Assembly (NCBI RefSeq): GCF_900637665.1
Contig: NZ_LR134386.1
Span: 1,604,501-1,668,500 of the forward strand
Direction: 5' to 3'
Length of the DNA: 64,000 bases
Source of the DNA: Chryseobacterium nakagawai
Lineage (GTDB): Bacteria; Bacteroidota; Bacteroidia; Flavobacteriales; Weeksellaceae
The notes under the pieces are model-generated. The model saw nothing but the letters and a program-made list of their open reading frames with translations, was not told the DNA's origin and searched no databases. The position numbers and the translations under genes were made by a program. How positions within the stretch are numbered: the first letter of the stretch is position 1; the number at the start of each line of letters is the position of its first letter. Positions 31,469-40,808 of the stretch are shown here, piece by piece.

Positions 31469-33244
31469 TTAAAAAAATCGTTTAAAAATTGTTTCCTGCT
31501 CGGTATCTGAATATTCAGCAATTACTTGTTTAGACCAATCAAAATCAAACTTTCCAAACTTACTCTCATCCCCAGTCAAATCAATTTCATCTTCATTGAA
31601 AGTAACGATATATTGAAAATTATGTAGTTCGTTTGATTTGTGGTACATATAGTTCAGAACATTGGATATTGTTTTGTATGATATGGCGTGAAATACACCA
31701 TCGTGTACAAGAAAATCCGGGATACTCCGTTTGTCAATCCTGCTTTTTAAGAATACCATTAAATCATATGCTACAATTTTCAAACGCTCTTGCCCTAAAG
31801 CATCCGCTTTAGGAATTTCCAAGCTTATTTTAAAAGGCAATTGGTTTCTTGGCGAAGTAGAGTTTAATGTGATATTAAAATAAGAATTATCAAATTCTTC
31901 ATCCAAATAGATAGCATTTTCAAGAATTTGTTGAAATAACAATCGCAACTCATCAAGATAGGTTTGTTGCTTGTTTAGTTCGCTGACAATATCCCTCTTT
32001 AATTCAGCTATTACAATATTTGAGTTCCCTAATATTTCTTCGATTTCGTCAATTTCTCGTACAATTGAGGTATTCCGTTCTAAAAGTGTTTTTTCATTGA
32101 CTAATCTTTCGTAGGTACTCTCAATCCTGTCCAATGCACCTCTCTCTTTTAGCATTGAAAATAATTGGCTCCTGTTCTTTTCTAATTTTTCAAGCTGTGT
32201 TAAACTTTGGTCTATTGATGATTGTAATTTCTTTTCTTCCTCCAACAAATATTTATTCCTGTTCGCCAAAAGTTGCTTTTTAAAGTCTATAACTTCGTCT
32301 AAACTTCTTTTTACAAAGTTGCCAAATGTTGCTACCGTTTCATTGTAGAGCTTACGAATTTTGTCCAGGTCAATAGATGACACTTCGTTATAAGAGGATT
32401 TTAGTTTGTCTAATTTCCGGTTTGTATTATGATAGATGACAGATTGCTCATTAATTTCAGAAATAACCTGATTTAATTTTTGCTCTATCTCTTTATGATT
32501 GGCAAGAAAGTTATATTCCTTCAGACTGCTTTCGAGTGCAGCAATGTCTTTTTCAATCTTTAACCGCTCTGTTCTAAATTCCTGAATATCTTTACCTGTA
32601 TCTGCTTTAACCTTTTCTGAAAGGGATTTTACCGTATTATTATACCTTTCGTATTCAGAAGATACTTCGTTATATTTTAAAAGTGTTTTTGTCGGGAGAT
32701 TTAGCAAATAAAAATTATACAATGCCTTTTCTCTTGCATTGGCATTGTAAGAAACAAAATTTAAAGGGTCAACTCTTTGCTGACTTTGCAAGTCGTCCTT
32801 AACAAAAAATTCCATCAACGTTCCATATCTTTTTCCTTCAAAGAATACTTCGTTGTTCTCTGTCGGAAAAAATATCCCTTCCAGCAATTTCGGCATTTCA
32901 GATTTTTCATATTCATCAAGAGCATCCGGTCGCTTCCCGAAAAATATTTTTTTTGTATCGGCAAAGCCCCTCTTGATAAAATATTTTTGTTCCTGTACTT
33001 CAATTTCTAAAGTAATCGTGTGTTCATCATCACGTAAAAAGTCATACTTTTTTTGAGCAAATCTTTTTTCTGCTTTACCGCTTAATAAGGTAAAATCAAC
33101 AAGCCTGACCAACGTAGATTTGCCAATACCATTAATCCCTCGTGCTTCTTTATCCCCAGAGTATTTGCCCAATATGATGTTTATTCCATTGTGAAATGGA
33201 ACAGCATCTATAAGGTTGGTTTCTGAATATATTCTAATTAACAT
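31469..33244 (-). CDS. DUF2326 SMC-like ATPase (ABC-3C ATPase)
   Basis: 591 residues. Walker A is GINGIGKSTLV (36-46) after an SMC/RecN-type start (LIRIYSETNLIDAVPFHNG). Residues about 190-440 are a long coiled coil. The C-terminal DUF2326 part contains LPFKISLEIPKADALGQERL and the second nucleotide-site half PDFLVHDGVFHA (about 507). This is the ATPase of ABC-three-component defence systems, which pairs with a small middle component and an effector. It overlaps the middle-component gene by 11 bp and is followed with no gap by the Mrr-like nuclease. Confidence 0.85.
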   Translation of the reverse strand: MLIRIYSETNLIDAVPFHNGINIILGKYSGDKEARGINGIGKSTLVRLVDFTLLSGKAEKRFAQKKYDFLRDDEHTITLEIEVQEQKYFIKRGFADTKKIFFGKRPDALDEYEKSEMPKLLEGIFFPTENNEVFFEGKRYGTLMEFFVKDDLQSQQRVDPLNFVSYNANAREKALYNFYLLNLPTKTLLKYNEVSSEYERYNNTVKSLSEKVKADTGKDIQEFRTERLKIEKDIAALESSLKEYNFLANHKEIEQKLNQVISEINEQSVIYHNTNRKLDKLKSSYNEVSSIDLDKIRKLYNETVATFGNFVKRSLDEVIDFKKQLLANRNKYLLEEEKKLQSSIDQSLTQLEKLEKNRSQLFSMLKERGALDRIESTYERLVNEKTLLERNTSIVREIDEIEEILGNSNIVIAELKRDIVSELNKQQTYLDELRLLFQQILENAIYLDEEFDNSYFNITLNSTSPRNQLPFKISLEIPKADALGQERLKIVAYDLMVFLKSRIDKRSIPDFLVHDGVFHAISYKTISNVLNYMYHKSNELHNFQYIVTFNEDEIDLTGDESKFGKFDFDWSKQVIAEYSDTEQETIFKRFF

Positions 33245-33524
33245 TGTTGAATAAACTTGTTTGATTTTCTTCTTGGCTTTCTTTCTTTACCAATTTGATT
33301 TTATATCCTTTTTTCTCAATGCTGCCAATCGTATGCAAGAAGGTCAAGGCATACAGAAAAAGGTCGGGTGTCCTATCTTTATCCCTGTTTAAAAACTTAT
33401 TCATTATATCATCCACGATAACGTATTTGTTTTTAAAAGGGGAATTACCCATAATACTTATAATATCTGCTCCTAATACCATAAGGTTGGTTTTAAGATT
33501 GCTTTCGGGCTGCGGTAATATCAT
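33234..33524 (-). CDS. ABC-3C middle component (MC6-like)
   Basis: 96 residues from the start at 33524 (MILPQPESNLKTNL). An in-frame start at 33557 exists, but it would overlap the previous gene and precede the family-typical MILP start. The sequence MILPQPESNLKTNLMVLGAD follows the pattern of middle component 6 (Met-Ile-Leu-Pro, then a hydrophobic LGA helix), and the rest is a winged-helix-like chain (VDDIMNKFL, LFLYALTFLHTIGSIEKKGYKI). It links ATPase and effector. It begins 3 bp after the effector stop codon. Confidence 0.8.
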   Translation of the reverse strand: MILPQPESNLKTNLMVLGADIISIMGNSPFKNKYVIVDDIMNKFLNRDKDRTPDLFLYALTFLHTIGSIEKKGYKIKLVKKESQEENQTSLFNNVN

Positions 33525-33526
33525 AG

Positions 33527-34417
33527 TTAATTTTCTGTTTTTCTGCCTATTAAGCACTGTTCAAACATATACAGCAATATAGATTTTACGCATTTTACAT
33601 ATTCATCATCTTTAATGTTTCCATATGTCGTTGTATATTGGTCGGTCAGATTATATAATCTCTCCTTGAAATTTCCTGAAAGTTTATTGTAATCATTTAT
33701 AACCCTTCTTTTCAGGGTATTAATCTCATCATCATTATATCCCGAAAGTATATTGGTAATCGTATTAAACTCCGTCATCACCAATACCATTTCCGAGTTC
33801 ATCCCGTCCCAATCTTCCTGTTCAAAGTTGAGTTCGATTTTCTTTTGGGGAGGGACTAATGTTTTCCTGTCGAAATGCAGAGCTTTATCTTCTTCGTTTG
33901 ATGCATTCAGTAGGTCATTAATGATTTCCTGAATATAGTCCTGTATAAAAAAGCTTTCAATGCCTAAGTAGGCTGCAAGTTTCCTTTTTTTACTTGATAA
34001 AAGTTCATCAACAATAGAAAGAATTTGGTCTATCCCCTTAATCGAAGTAACGCCATCTAAACCCTGAATTAGTGTAAATTGTTCCGGTGACACTTCGTGG
34101 TTAACATACATTTCCCAATTTGGAAATTTGTCTTTCCAGTTTTTCTGGTATTTTTCAAAATCTCCTTCTTTGTTTGCTGCACCTAAAACTTTTGTTTCAA
34201 AATCAGTTTTGCTATATTTTCTTGGCGCATAACAAGCCAATATCTTTTGTTCGGGCAAAATAGTACCGTCATTGCCTTTATCCTTATTCCTCCTGATGGG
34301 CGTATAGTTATTAACGCCATATTTCAAAAGAAACAGTTCATCAATAAATTCTTCGAACTCAAATCCTTCTTTGGATTGAATTTGCATTTTAAAAGCGTTC
34401 TTCAATAATTTATCCAT
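33527..34417 (-). CDS. ABC-3C effector with nuclease-like N-terminal domain
   Basis: 296 residues from the start at 34417 (MDKLLKNAFK). The longer in-frame start at 34459 would overlap the regulator gene. The N-terminal 110 residues resemble a restriction endonuclease-like fold: FEFEEFIDELF, then NKDKGNDGTI (Asp50) and ILACYAPRKY (about 59-68). The GNDG...CYAP pattern is one I associate with effectors of ABC-3C systems. The C-terminal half is helical (ELNFEQEDWDGMN, then SGNFKERLYNL) and corresponds to the ABC-3C C-terminal docking domain, whose class I cannot number. Likely a DNA-degrading effector released on infection. Confidence 0.7.
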   Translation of the reverse strand: MDKLLKNAFKMQIQSKEGFEFEEFIDELFLLKYGVNNYTPIRRNKDKGNDGTILPEQKILACYAPRKYSKTDFETKVLGAANKEGDFEKYQKNWKDKFPNWEMYVNHEVSPEQFTLIQGLDGVTSIKGIDQILSIVDELLSSKKRKLAAYLGIESFFIQDYIQEIINDLLNASNEEDKALHFDRKTLVPPQKKIELNFEQEDWDGMNSEMVLVMTEFNTITNILSGYNDDEINTLKRRVINDYNKLSGNFKERLYNLTDQYTTTYGNIKDDEYVKCVKSILLYMFEQCLIGRKTEN

Positions 34418-34424
34418 ATACAAA

Positions 34425-34640
34425 TCAGAGTTCCAAATTAATTTTAACCGTACCGTCAAATCCCTTTTCTACTATCTCTTTAAGGGTTTGAAGTTTGATA
34501 TTATTGCCATAATCAGTTTCGACCTTAGAAATGTAACTCCTTTTCTTACCCACTTTTTGGGCTAATTGTTCTTGAGTTAGCTGTCTTTGTTCTCTGGCTT
34601 CCTTCAGCATTTCTCCAATATGTCTGCCTGATATTTTCAT
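34425..34640 (-). CDS. XRE-family regulator of the defence cassette
   Basis: 71 residues from the internal start at 34640 (MKISGRHIGEML). Residues upstream in the same frame read through non-coding sequence and a copy of the bipartite site, so the longer version is rejected. A standard helix-turn-helix of the lambda-repressor type is present: LTQEQLAQKVGKKRSYISKV (about 21-40). The stop codon is 7 bp before the effector start. It probably represses the cassette, of which it is the first gene. Confidence 0.8.
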   Translation of the reverse strand: MKISGRHIGEMLKEAREQRQLTQEQLAQKVGKKRSYISKVETDYGNNIKLQTLKEIVEKGFDGTVKINLEL

Positions 34641-34782
34641 CTCAAAAAGGATTAAAAGTGACTTTATTATGAATGTACAAATGTAATTTAAAAGTTGCAT
34701 TGAACCAACTGTAAATTGCAATAAAAGCCTCCCATCATTTGTACTTCCGCTCTGGAAGTCCCCACCAATAAAGCCACTCACA

Positions 34783-34815
34783 GCCAAACACTTCCTCTGA
34801 CTGCCACTTTCTTAT
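34783..34815 (+). promoter_or_regulatory. Bipartite ICE site, copy d (before traE)
   Basis: GCCAAACACTTCC (one mismatch) at 34783-34795, then a second half beginning GCCAC at 34803, again 20 bp after the first. It is 115 bp upstream of the traE start codon and also upstream of the divergent XRE gene. Confidence 0.55.
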
Positions 34816-34897
34816 AATGCCTCTTTTTCCACAAGACATTTGTCCCGAAAGCTCGCAAGGTGCGGGATAAACAGTAACAAATTAATGTGTTTCAATT

Positions 34898-35203
34898 ATG
34901 GAAAAACAAAGAAAAAAAGTTTTGCTGGCAGCAGTGGCAATGCTGTCAGGAATTGGTGCATTCGCACAGGGAAACGGCTCGGCAGGTATCAACGAAGCTA
35001 CCCAGATGGTAACAAGTTATTTCGACCCCGCAACCCAGTTAATCTACGCCATCGGTGCTGTCGTCGGTTTGATAGGGGGCGTTAAGGTGTACAACAAATT
35101 CAGTTCCGGCGACCCCGATACATCGAAAACTGCGGCTTCGTGGTTCGGTGCGTGTATCTTCTTGATTGTGGCGGCAACTATCCTGCGTTCATTCTTCCTT
35201 TAA
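34898..35203 (+). CDS. traE: TraE (DUF4134)
   Basis: 101 residues. Signal-like N-terminus (LLAAVAMLSGIGAFAQ) and two membrane helices (about 48-65 and 82-98), with SYFDPATQLIYAIGAVVGLIGG, a VirB2-like hairpin layout typical of TraE. Probably the pilin-like or channel subunit of the Bacteroidota type IV secretion system. First gene after the defence cassette; a bipartite site precedes it. Confidence 0.9.
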   Translation: MEKQRKKVLLAAVAMLSGIGAFAQGNGSAGINEATQMVTSYFDPATQLIYAIGAVVGLIGGVKVYNKFSSGDPDTSKTAASWFGACIFLIVAATILRSFFL

Positions 35204-35214
35204 ACCCTTGCCTT

Positions 35215-35544
35215 ATGAATTACAATATCAACAAAGGCATCGGAAGAACGGTGGAGTTTAAAGGTCTGAAAGCACAATACCTGTTCATTTTTGCAGGTGG
35301 CTTGCTCGGTACGCTCATTTTCGTGATGATACTGTATATGGCAGGCGTAAACTCTTACATCTGCCTTTTCCTCGGAGCAGGCGGTGCTTCGCTCATTGTA
35401 TGGCAGACCTTTTCCCTTAACAGGAAGTACGGCGAACACGGGCTGATGAAAATCGCAGCCAATAAACGGCATCCACGCTACATCATCTGCCGCAAGCCTG
35501 TACACCGCTATTTAAAATTCACTTCTAAACCAAATGCCCTATGA
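35215..35544 (+). CDS. traF: TraF (DUF4133)
   Basis: 109 residues from the start at 35215 (MNYNINKGIGRTVEFKGLKA). A longer in-frame start at 35140 lies inside traE and is rejected. Two membrane helices (about 24-42 and 46-66) and the conserved KYGEHGLMK segment mark DUF4133/TraF, corresponding to VirB3. It overlaps traG by 4 bp (ATGA). Confidence 0.88.
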   Translation: MNYNINKGIGRTVEFKGLKAQYLFIFAGGLLGTLIFVMILYMAGVNSYICLFLGAGGASLIVWQTFSLNRKYGEHGLMKIAANKRHPRYIICRKPVHRYLKFTSKPNAL

Positions 35545-38045
35545 GAAATGTTGCAAAGACCACCACACTGGAAAACAAGTTTCCTTTGTTGGCAGTAGAG
35601 AACAACTGCATCCTTTCCAAAGATGCGGACATTACCGCCTGTTTTGAAGTGCGTTTGCCGGAACTGTTCACGGTAGCTTCTGTAGAGTATGAAGCCATAC
35701 ACTCCGCTTGGCATAAGGCTATCAAAACCCTACCTGATTTTACAGTCATTCACAAACAGGACTGGTACATCAAAGAGAACTATGCGCCCGATTTGGCAAT
35801 AGAAGACCAGAGCTTTTTATCGAAGTCTTACCAACGCCATTTTAACGAGCGACCGTTCCTGAACCATTATTGCTACCTGTTTCTAACAAAGACAACAAAG
35901 GAAAGAATGCGGATGCAAAGCAACTTCAGTTCGCTTTGCAAAGGTTCGCTGATACCAAAGGAAATCAGGAACAAGGAGACAATACAACGCTTTATGGAAG
36001 CGGTGGCACAGTTTGAGCGTATCGTGAACGATAGCGGGTTTGTAAGCCTGCGGCGTTTGACCGAAGAGGACATTATCGGAACGGAGAATACACAGGGATT
36101 ACTGGAACAGTACCTCACGTTATCGAGGCAAGCCGCAACACCAATGCAGGACATCGCACTCGGAACTGAAGAGGTGCGCATCGGAAACAAAAGGTTAAGC
36201 CTGCACGCTCTTTCCGATACGGACGACCTGCCTGGAACAGTATCAGCAGATACCCGTTTTGAAAAGCTATCAACCGACCGTAGCGACTGCCGCCTGTCAT
36301 TCGCAGCACCTGTGGGTTTGCTGTTAAGCTGCAACCACATCTACAATCAATACTTGTTTTTGGATAACAGCGAAGACAACCTGCAAAAGTTTGAGAAGTC
36401 TGCCCGTAATATGCACTCACTGGCAAGGTACAGCCGTGCCAACCAAATCAACAAAGAGTGGATAGAAAAGTACCTGAACGAAGCCCACAGCTTCGGGTTG
36501 TCTTCTGTTCGTGCTCACTTCAACATTATGGCGTGGTCGGATGACCCTGCGGAACTGAAACAGTTAAAGAACGATTGCGGTAGTGCGTTGGCACTGATGG
36601 AATGTAAGCCTCGCCACAACACAACGGACGTAGCCACATTGTACTGGGCGGGAATGCCAGGCAATGCAGGCGACTTTCCGAGTGAGGAAAGTTTTTACAC
36701 GTTCATTGAACCTGCATTGTGCTTCTTTACCGAAGAAACCAACTACCACAATTCGCCCTCGCCGTTCGGTATCAAGATGGCTGACAGGCTTACCGGAAAA
36801 CCTATCCATTTGGATATTTCCGACCTGCCAATGAAGCGGGGCATCATCACGAACCGGAACAAGTTTATACTTGGTCCGTCGGGTTCGGGTAAATCGTTCT
36901 TCACAAACCATATGGTTCGACAGTACTACGAACAGGGCGTACACGTCCTGCTCGTGGATACAGGTAATTCCTATCAGGGTTTATGCGAACTCATTAAAGG
37001 AAAAAGTAAAGGCGAAGACGGTGTTTACTTCACTTATACCGAAGATAACCCCATTGCCTTTAATCCTTTCTATACCGATGATGGCGTGTTCGACATTGAG
37101 AAAAGGGAAAGTATCAAGACTTTGATACTGACCTTGTGGAAACGTGATGACGAACCGCCAACCCGTTCTGAAGAAGTTGCCCTTTCCAATGCGGTAAGCG
37201 GTTATATTGAATGTATCAAAACGCAAGATGTGTACCCGTCATTCAACTGTTTCTATGAGTATGTAAAAGGCGATTACCGCAAGGTACTGGAGGAAAAGCA
37301 GGTCAGGGAAAAAGACTTTGACATTGCCAATTTCCTGAACGTTCTCGAACCCTATTACAAGGGTGGAGAATACGATTACCTGCTGAACTCAGACAAGCAA
37401 TTAGACCTGCTTTCCAAACGCTTTATTGTGTTTGAAATTGATGCGATTAAAGACCACAAAATCCTCTTTCCGATAGTCACGATTATCATTATGGAAGTGT
37501 TCATCAACAAGATGCGCCGACTGAAAGGTATTCGCAAACTCATCCTGATTGAAGAAGCGTGGAAAGCCATTGCCAAAGAGGGAATGGCGGAATACATCAA
37601 GTATTTGTTTAAGACCGTCCGCAAATTTTTCGGCGAAGCGATTGTCGTAACGCAGGAGGTTGACGACATTATCCAGTCGCCCATTGTGAAAGAAAGTATC
37701 ATCAACAACTCCGACTGTAAAATCCTGCTTGACCAACGCAAGTATATGAACAAGTTTGATGATATACAGGCAATGTTGGGGCTTACCGACAAAGAAAAAG
37801 GGCAGGTACTTTCCATCAATATGAACAACGATGCAAGCCGACTTTACAAAGAGGTTTGGATTGGCTTAGGAGGTACACACTCGGCAGTCTATGCCACCGA
37901 AGTTAGTTTGGAGGAATACCTCGCCTACACCACAGAGGAAACCGAAAAAATGGAAGTGATGCAGCTTGCTGCGGAACTCGACGGTAACGTAGAACTCGCC
38001 ATTAAGCATATCGCAATGCAAAGGCGGGACAAAGTAAATCAATAG
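35541..38045 (+). CDS. traG: TraG, VirB4-type conjugation ATPase
   Basis: 834 residues, cytoplasmic face of the inner membrane. Walker A is LGPSGSGKSFFTNH (about 443-456), Walker B is LILIEEAWKAI (about 665-675), followed by the VirB4 C-terminal motif (FGEAIVVTQEVDDI). The N-terminal TraG domain with LYWAGMPGNAGDFPSEE and HLDISDLPMKRGI is complete. It energises assembly of the secretion channel. It is translated from within the traF stop region. Confidence 0.95.
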   Translation: MRNVAKTTTLENKFPLLAVENNCILSKDADITACFEVRLPELFTVASVEYEAIHSAWHKAIKTLPDFTVIHKQDWYIKENYAPDLAIEDQSFLSKSYQRHFNERPFLNHYCYLFLTKTTKERMRMQSNFSSLCKGSLIPKEIRNKETIQRFMEAVAQFERIVNDSGFVSLRRLTEEDIIGTENTQGLLEQYLTLSRQAATPMQDIALGTEEVRIGNKRLSLHALSDTDDLPGTVSADTRFEKLSTDRSDCRLSFAAPVGLLLSCNHIYNQYLFLDNSEDNLQKFEKSARNMHSLARYSRANQINKEWIEKYLNEAHSFGLSSVRAHFNIMAWSDDPAELKQLKNDCGSALALMECKPRHNTTDVATLYWAGMPGNAGDFPSEESFYTFIEPALCFFTEETNYHNSPSPFGIKMADRLTGKPIHLDISDLPMKRGIITNRNKFILGPSGSGKSFFTNHMVRQYYEQGVHVLLVDTGNSYQGLCELIKGKSKGEDGVYFTYTEDNPIAFNPFYTDDGVFDIEKRESIKTLILTLWKRDDEPPTRSEEVALSNAVSGYIECIKTQDVYPSFNCFYEYVKGDYRKVLEEKQVREKDFDIANFLNVLEPYYKGGEYDYLLNSDKQLDLLSKRFIVFEIDAIKDHKILFPIVTIIIMEVFINKMRRLKGIRKLILIEEAWKAIAKEGMAEYIKYLFKTVRKFFGEAIVVTQEVDDIIQSPIVKESIINNSDCKILLDQRKYMNKFDDIQAMLGLTDKEKGQVLSINMNNDASRLYKEVWIGLGGTHSAVYATEVSLEEYLAYTTEETEKMEVMQLAAELDGNVELAIKHIAMQRRDKVNQ

Positions 38046-38073
38046 TCATTAACAATTTAAAAATTCAGAAACA

Positions 38074-38706
38074 ATGAAAAAAGTATTGTATCTGGTGTGT
38101 ACGGCACTGATGCTCGCCGTAGCACCGTCAGCAAAAGCCCAGTGGGTTGTAACCGACCCCGCAAATTTGGCTTCAGGTATTATCAACTCTGCGAACGAAA
38201 TCATACAGACTTCTTCGACCGTGAGCAATGTGATAAAGAACTTCAACGAAGTGAAGAAAGTGTACGACCAGGGCAAGGAATATTATGACAAGCTGAAGGC
38301 TATCAACAACCTTGTAAAAGATGCCCGTAAAGTACAGCAAACGGTTTTATTGGTAGGCGATGTATCCGAAATGTACGTGCAGAATTTTGGTAAGATGATG
38401 AACGACCCAAATTTTACCCCACAGGAATTGGTCGCTATCGGCAACGGTTATTCGGCACTGCTCAATGAAAGTACCGAACTGCTGAAAGAATTGAAGCAGA
38501 TTGTAACCTCTACAAGCCTTTCGTTGAACGACAAAGAGCGTATGGACATTATTGACCGTGTGTACAAAGAGGTAAAGGAGTACCACAGCCTGGTGCGCTA
38601 CTATACTAACAAAAACATTTCTGTAAGCTACCTAAGAGCGAAAAAGAAAAACGATGCCCAAAGAGTGCTTGAACTCTACGGAACTGCTAACCAAAAATAC
38701 TGGTAA
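38074..38706 (+). CDS. traI: TraI (DUF4141)
   Basis: 210 residues with a signal peptide (ends APSAKAQ, about 23). The mature part is helical (FNEVKKVYDQGKEYYDKLK and further heptads) and fits DUF4141, called TraI in CTnDOT-type operons and comparable to VirB5. It probably decorates the pilus or channel on the outside. It is separated from traG by 28 bp and from traJ by 3 bp. No separate traH is seen. Confidence 0.85.
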   Translation: MKKVLYLVCTALMLAVAPSAKAQWVVTDPANLASGIINSANEIIQTSSTVSNVIKNFNEVKKVYDQGKEYYDKLKAINNLVKDARKVQQTVLLVGDVSEMYVQNFGKMMNDPNFTPQELVAIGNGYSALLNESTELLKELKQIVTSTSLSLNDKERMDIIDRVYKEVKEYHSLVRYYTNKNISVSYLRAKKKNDAQRVLELYGTANQKYW

Positions 38707-38709
38707 ACT

Positions 38710-39705
38710 ATGGAATGGAATAATCTTCACGAACTCCTGCGGTCGCTTTATGATGATATGATGCCACTTGCAGGCGATATGGCTGCAGTAGCTAAAGGAT
38801 TGGCGGGATTGGGAGCGTTGTTCTATGTGGCATTAAAGGTTTGGCAGGCTTTAAGCCGTGCCGAACCTATTGATGTGTTCCCTTTGCTGCGTCCGTTCGC
38901 TTTAGGCCTTTGCATAATGTTCTTTCCAACCATCGTATTGGGAACCATCAATGCAGTATTGAGCCCGGTAGTTACGGGAACCCACCAAATACTCGAAGAC
39001 CAGGTGCTTGATCTTAACCAGCTCCAACAACAGAAAGACCAATTGGAATATGAAGCAATGGTCAGAAATCCCGAAACAGCCTATATGGTATCAGACGAAG
39101 AGTTTGATAAAAAACTGGACGAACTGGGATGGTCGCCATCAGACGTAGGCACAATGGCGGGTATGTATATGGACAGGCAGGCTTACAAGATAGAGAAAGC
39201 CATAAAGGATTGGTTTCGCAATCTATTGGAAATACTCTTTCAGGCGGCAGCATTGGTCATTGATACCATACGGACGTTTTTCCTAATAGTCCTTTCCATA
39301 CTAGGACCAATAGCCTTTGCCATTTCCGTATGGGACGGATTTCAGTCCACGCTTACGCAATGGATTACTAGGTATGTCAGTGTTTACCTGTGGCTTCCTG
39401 TTTCAGATCTGTTCAGCTCAATGTTGGCAAGAATACAATCCCTCATACTCGAAAGGGATATAGCGATGCTTGCCGACCCTACCTACATACCTGATACGAG
39501 CAATACCGTGTACATCATTTTTATGATTATCGGCATCATCGGGTACTTCACTATACCGACAGTAACAGGTTGGGTAATCCAAGCCGGAGGCGCAGGAAAC
39601 TTTACCCGCAATGTGAACCAAACTGCAATGAAAGCCGGAAACATCGCCGGAGCAGGTGCAGGCTCAACAGTGGGAAACATCGGCGGTAAACTGATGAATA
39701 AATAA
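38710..39705 (+). CDS. traJ: TraJ, VirB6-like channel protein
   Basis: 331 residues with five or six membrane helices (about 18-40, 55-85, 175-200, 205-225, 260-285). Motifs EPIDVFPLLRPFALGLCI and ILGPIAFAISVWDGFQ identify TraJ of Bacteroidota elements. Likely the polytopic inner-membrane channel subunit (VirB6 equivalent). The C-terminus is Gly/Ala-rich. Three bases separate it from traI. Confidence 0.92.
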   Translation: MEWNNLHELLRSLYDDMMPLAGDMAAVAKGLAGLGALFYVALKVWQALSRAEPIDVFPLLRPFALGLCIMFFPTIVLGTINAVLSPVVTGTHQILEDQVLDLNQLQQQKDQLEYEAMVRNPETAYMVSDEEFDKKLDELGWSPSDVGTMAGMYMDRQAYKIEKAIKDWFRNLLEILFQAAALVIDTIRTFFLIVLSILGPIAFAISVWDGFQSTLTQWITRYVSVYLWLPVSDLFSSMLARIQSLILERDIAMLADPTYIPDTSNTVYIIFMIIGIIGYFTIPTVTGWVIQAGGAGNFTRNVNQTAMKAGNIAGAGAGSTVGNIGGKLMNK

Positions 39706-39725
39706 ACAATTAATCATTCTAAAAA

Positions 39726-40349
39726 ATGGAATTTAAAACGCTAAGAAATATCGAAAACAGCTTTAGGCAGATACGTTTGTATGCCATTGTGTTTGCGGTT
39801 CTCTGCATTGGCGTGGTAGGTTACGCCGTATGGCGTTCCTACCGCTTTGCAGAAGAACAACGCCAAAAAATCTATGTACTGGATAATGGCAAATCACTGA
39901 TGCTTGCCTTATCGCAGGATGCAAGCATTAACCGTCCCGTAGAAGCAAGGGAACACGTCAGACGTTTTCACGAGCTTTTCTTCACGCTTGCGCCCGATAA
40001 GAACGCTATTGAAAGCAATATGAGCAGGGCATTTAACCTTGCCGATAAAAGTGCTTTTGATTACTACAAAGACTTATCAGAAAAGGGCTATTACAGCAGG
40101 ATTATTTCGGGTAACGTGCAACAACGCATAGAGGTGGATAGTGTAGTATGCAATTTTGACAATTACCCTTATGCAGTGCGTACCTACGCCAAACAGTTCA
40201 TTATCCGGTCAAGCAATGTAACCAGACGTAACCTGATTACCTCCTGCTATCTCGTCAACTCCGTTCGTTCCGACAATAACCCGCAGGGCTTCAATATTGA
40301 AAAATTTGCAGTCGTGGAAAATAAGGATATAGAGGTCATCGAACGCTAA
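39726..40349 (+). CDS. traK: TraK, VirB8-like scaffold
   Basis: 207 residues: one N-terminal membrane helix (LYAIVFAVLCIGVVGYAVW, about 18-36) and a periplasmic VirB8-like domain with ARDHVRRFHELFF-type segments (here AREHVRRFHELFFTL, about 78-92) and TCYLVNSVRSDNNPQGFNIE near the end. It links inner and outer membrane parts of the channel. It is followed by a gene of unknown function. Confidence 0.92.
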   Translation: MEFKTLRNIENSFRQIRLYAIVFAVLCIGVVGYAVWRSYRFAEEQRQKIYVLDNGKSLMLALSQDASINRPVEAREHVRRFHELFFTLAPDKNAIESNMSRAFNLADKSAFDYYKDLSEKGYYSRIISGNVQQRIEVDSVVCNFDNYPYAVRTYAKQFIIRSSNVTRRNLITSCYLVNSVRSDNNPQGFNIEKFAVVENKDIEVIER

Positions 40350-40361
40350 AAAAACAATCTT

Positions 40362-40790
40362 ATGGAAGCATTATCAGATTTAAGCACGTTCGCAAAAATC
40401 CTTACCGACAAAGGATATAACGGGTATTTCCATACGCAGGGGGTGTATGCCGGAAAGCTGAAAGACAGCATCAGCGAATACCTTGAAAGCTGCCAAAAAG
40501 GTACAGACAGTTTGCCTAAGCAGGACTTACTGTTGACAGGCTACCTGCAATGGTCGGGCGATGACAAGCCGCGTGTAGAATGCAGTATGTGGGTAAAGTA
40601 CCTGAATGGCAAATTCTCATTGAGCCGTATGGAAGTAGCCAAGAAAGACGGCTTTGGGCAACTGCTCAAAAAATCGGAACTGGCAAACCTGTCCGTAATG
40701 TCCGCACCCAAATTAACGGAAGCGGTCGCACTGGTCAACGATGCACCGAAGCAACAGGCGGGTAAAAGTCCTAAGCGTTTCAAGCTATAA
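40362..40790 (+). CDS. Unknown protein between traK and traL
   Basis: 142 residues, no signal peptide and no membrane segment. It has an N-terminal region LSTFAKILTDKGYNGYFHTQ, a middle with LLTGYLQWSGDDKPRVECSM and a basic end KSPKRFKL. I recognise no domain. It is 12 bp after traK and 18 bp before traL in the same frame direction, so it belongs to the tra operon. It may be a cytoplasmic accessory factor particular to flavobacterial elements. Confidence 0.7.
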   Translation: MEALSDLSTFAKILTDKGYNGYFHTQGVYAGKLKDSISEYLESCQKGTDSLPKQDLLLTGYLQWSGDDKPRVECSMWVKYLNGKFSLSRMEVAKKDGFGQLLKKSELANLSVMSAPKLTEAVALVNDAPKQQAGKSPKRFKL

Positions 40791-40808
40791 CACAGAAATA
40801 GTAAGGCT

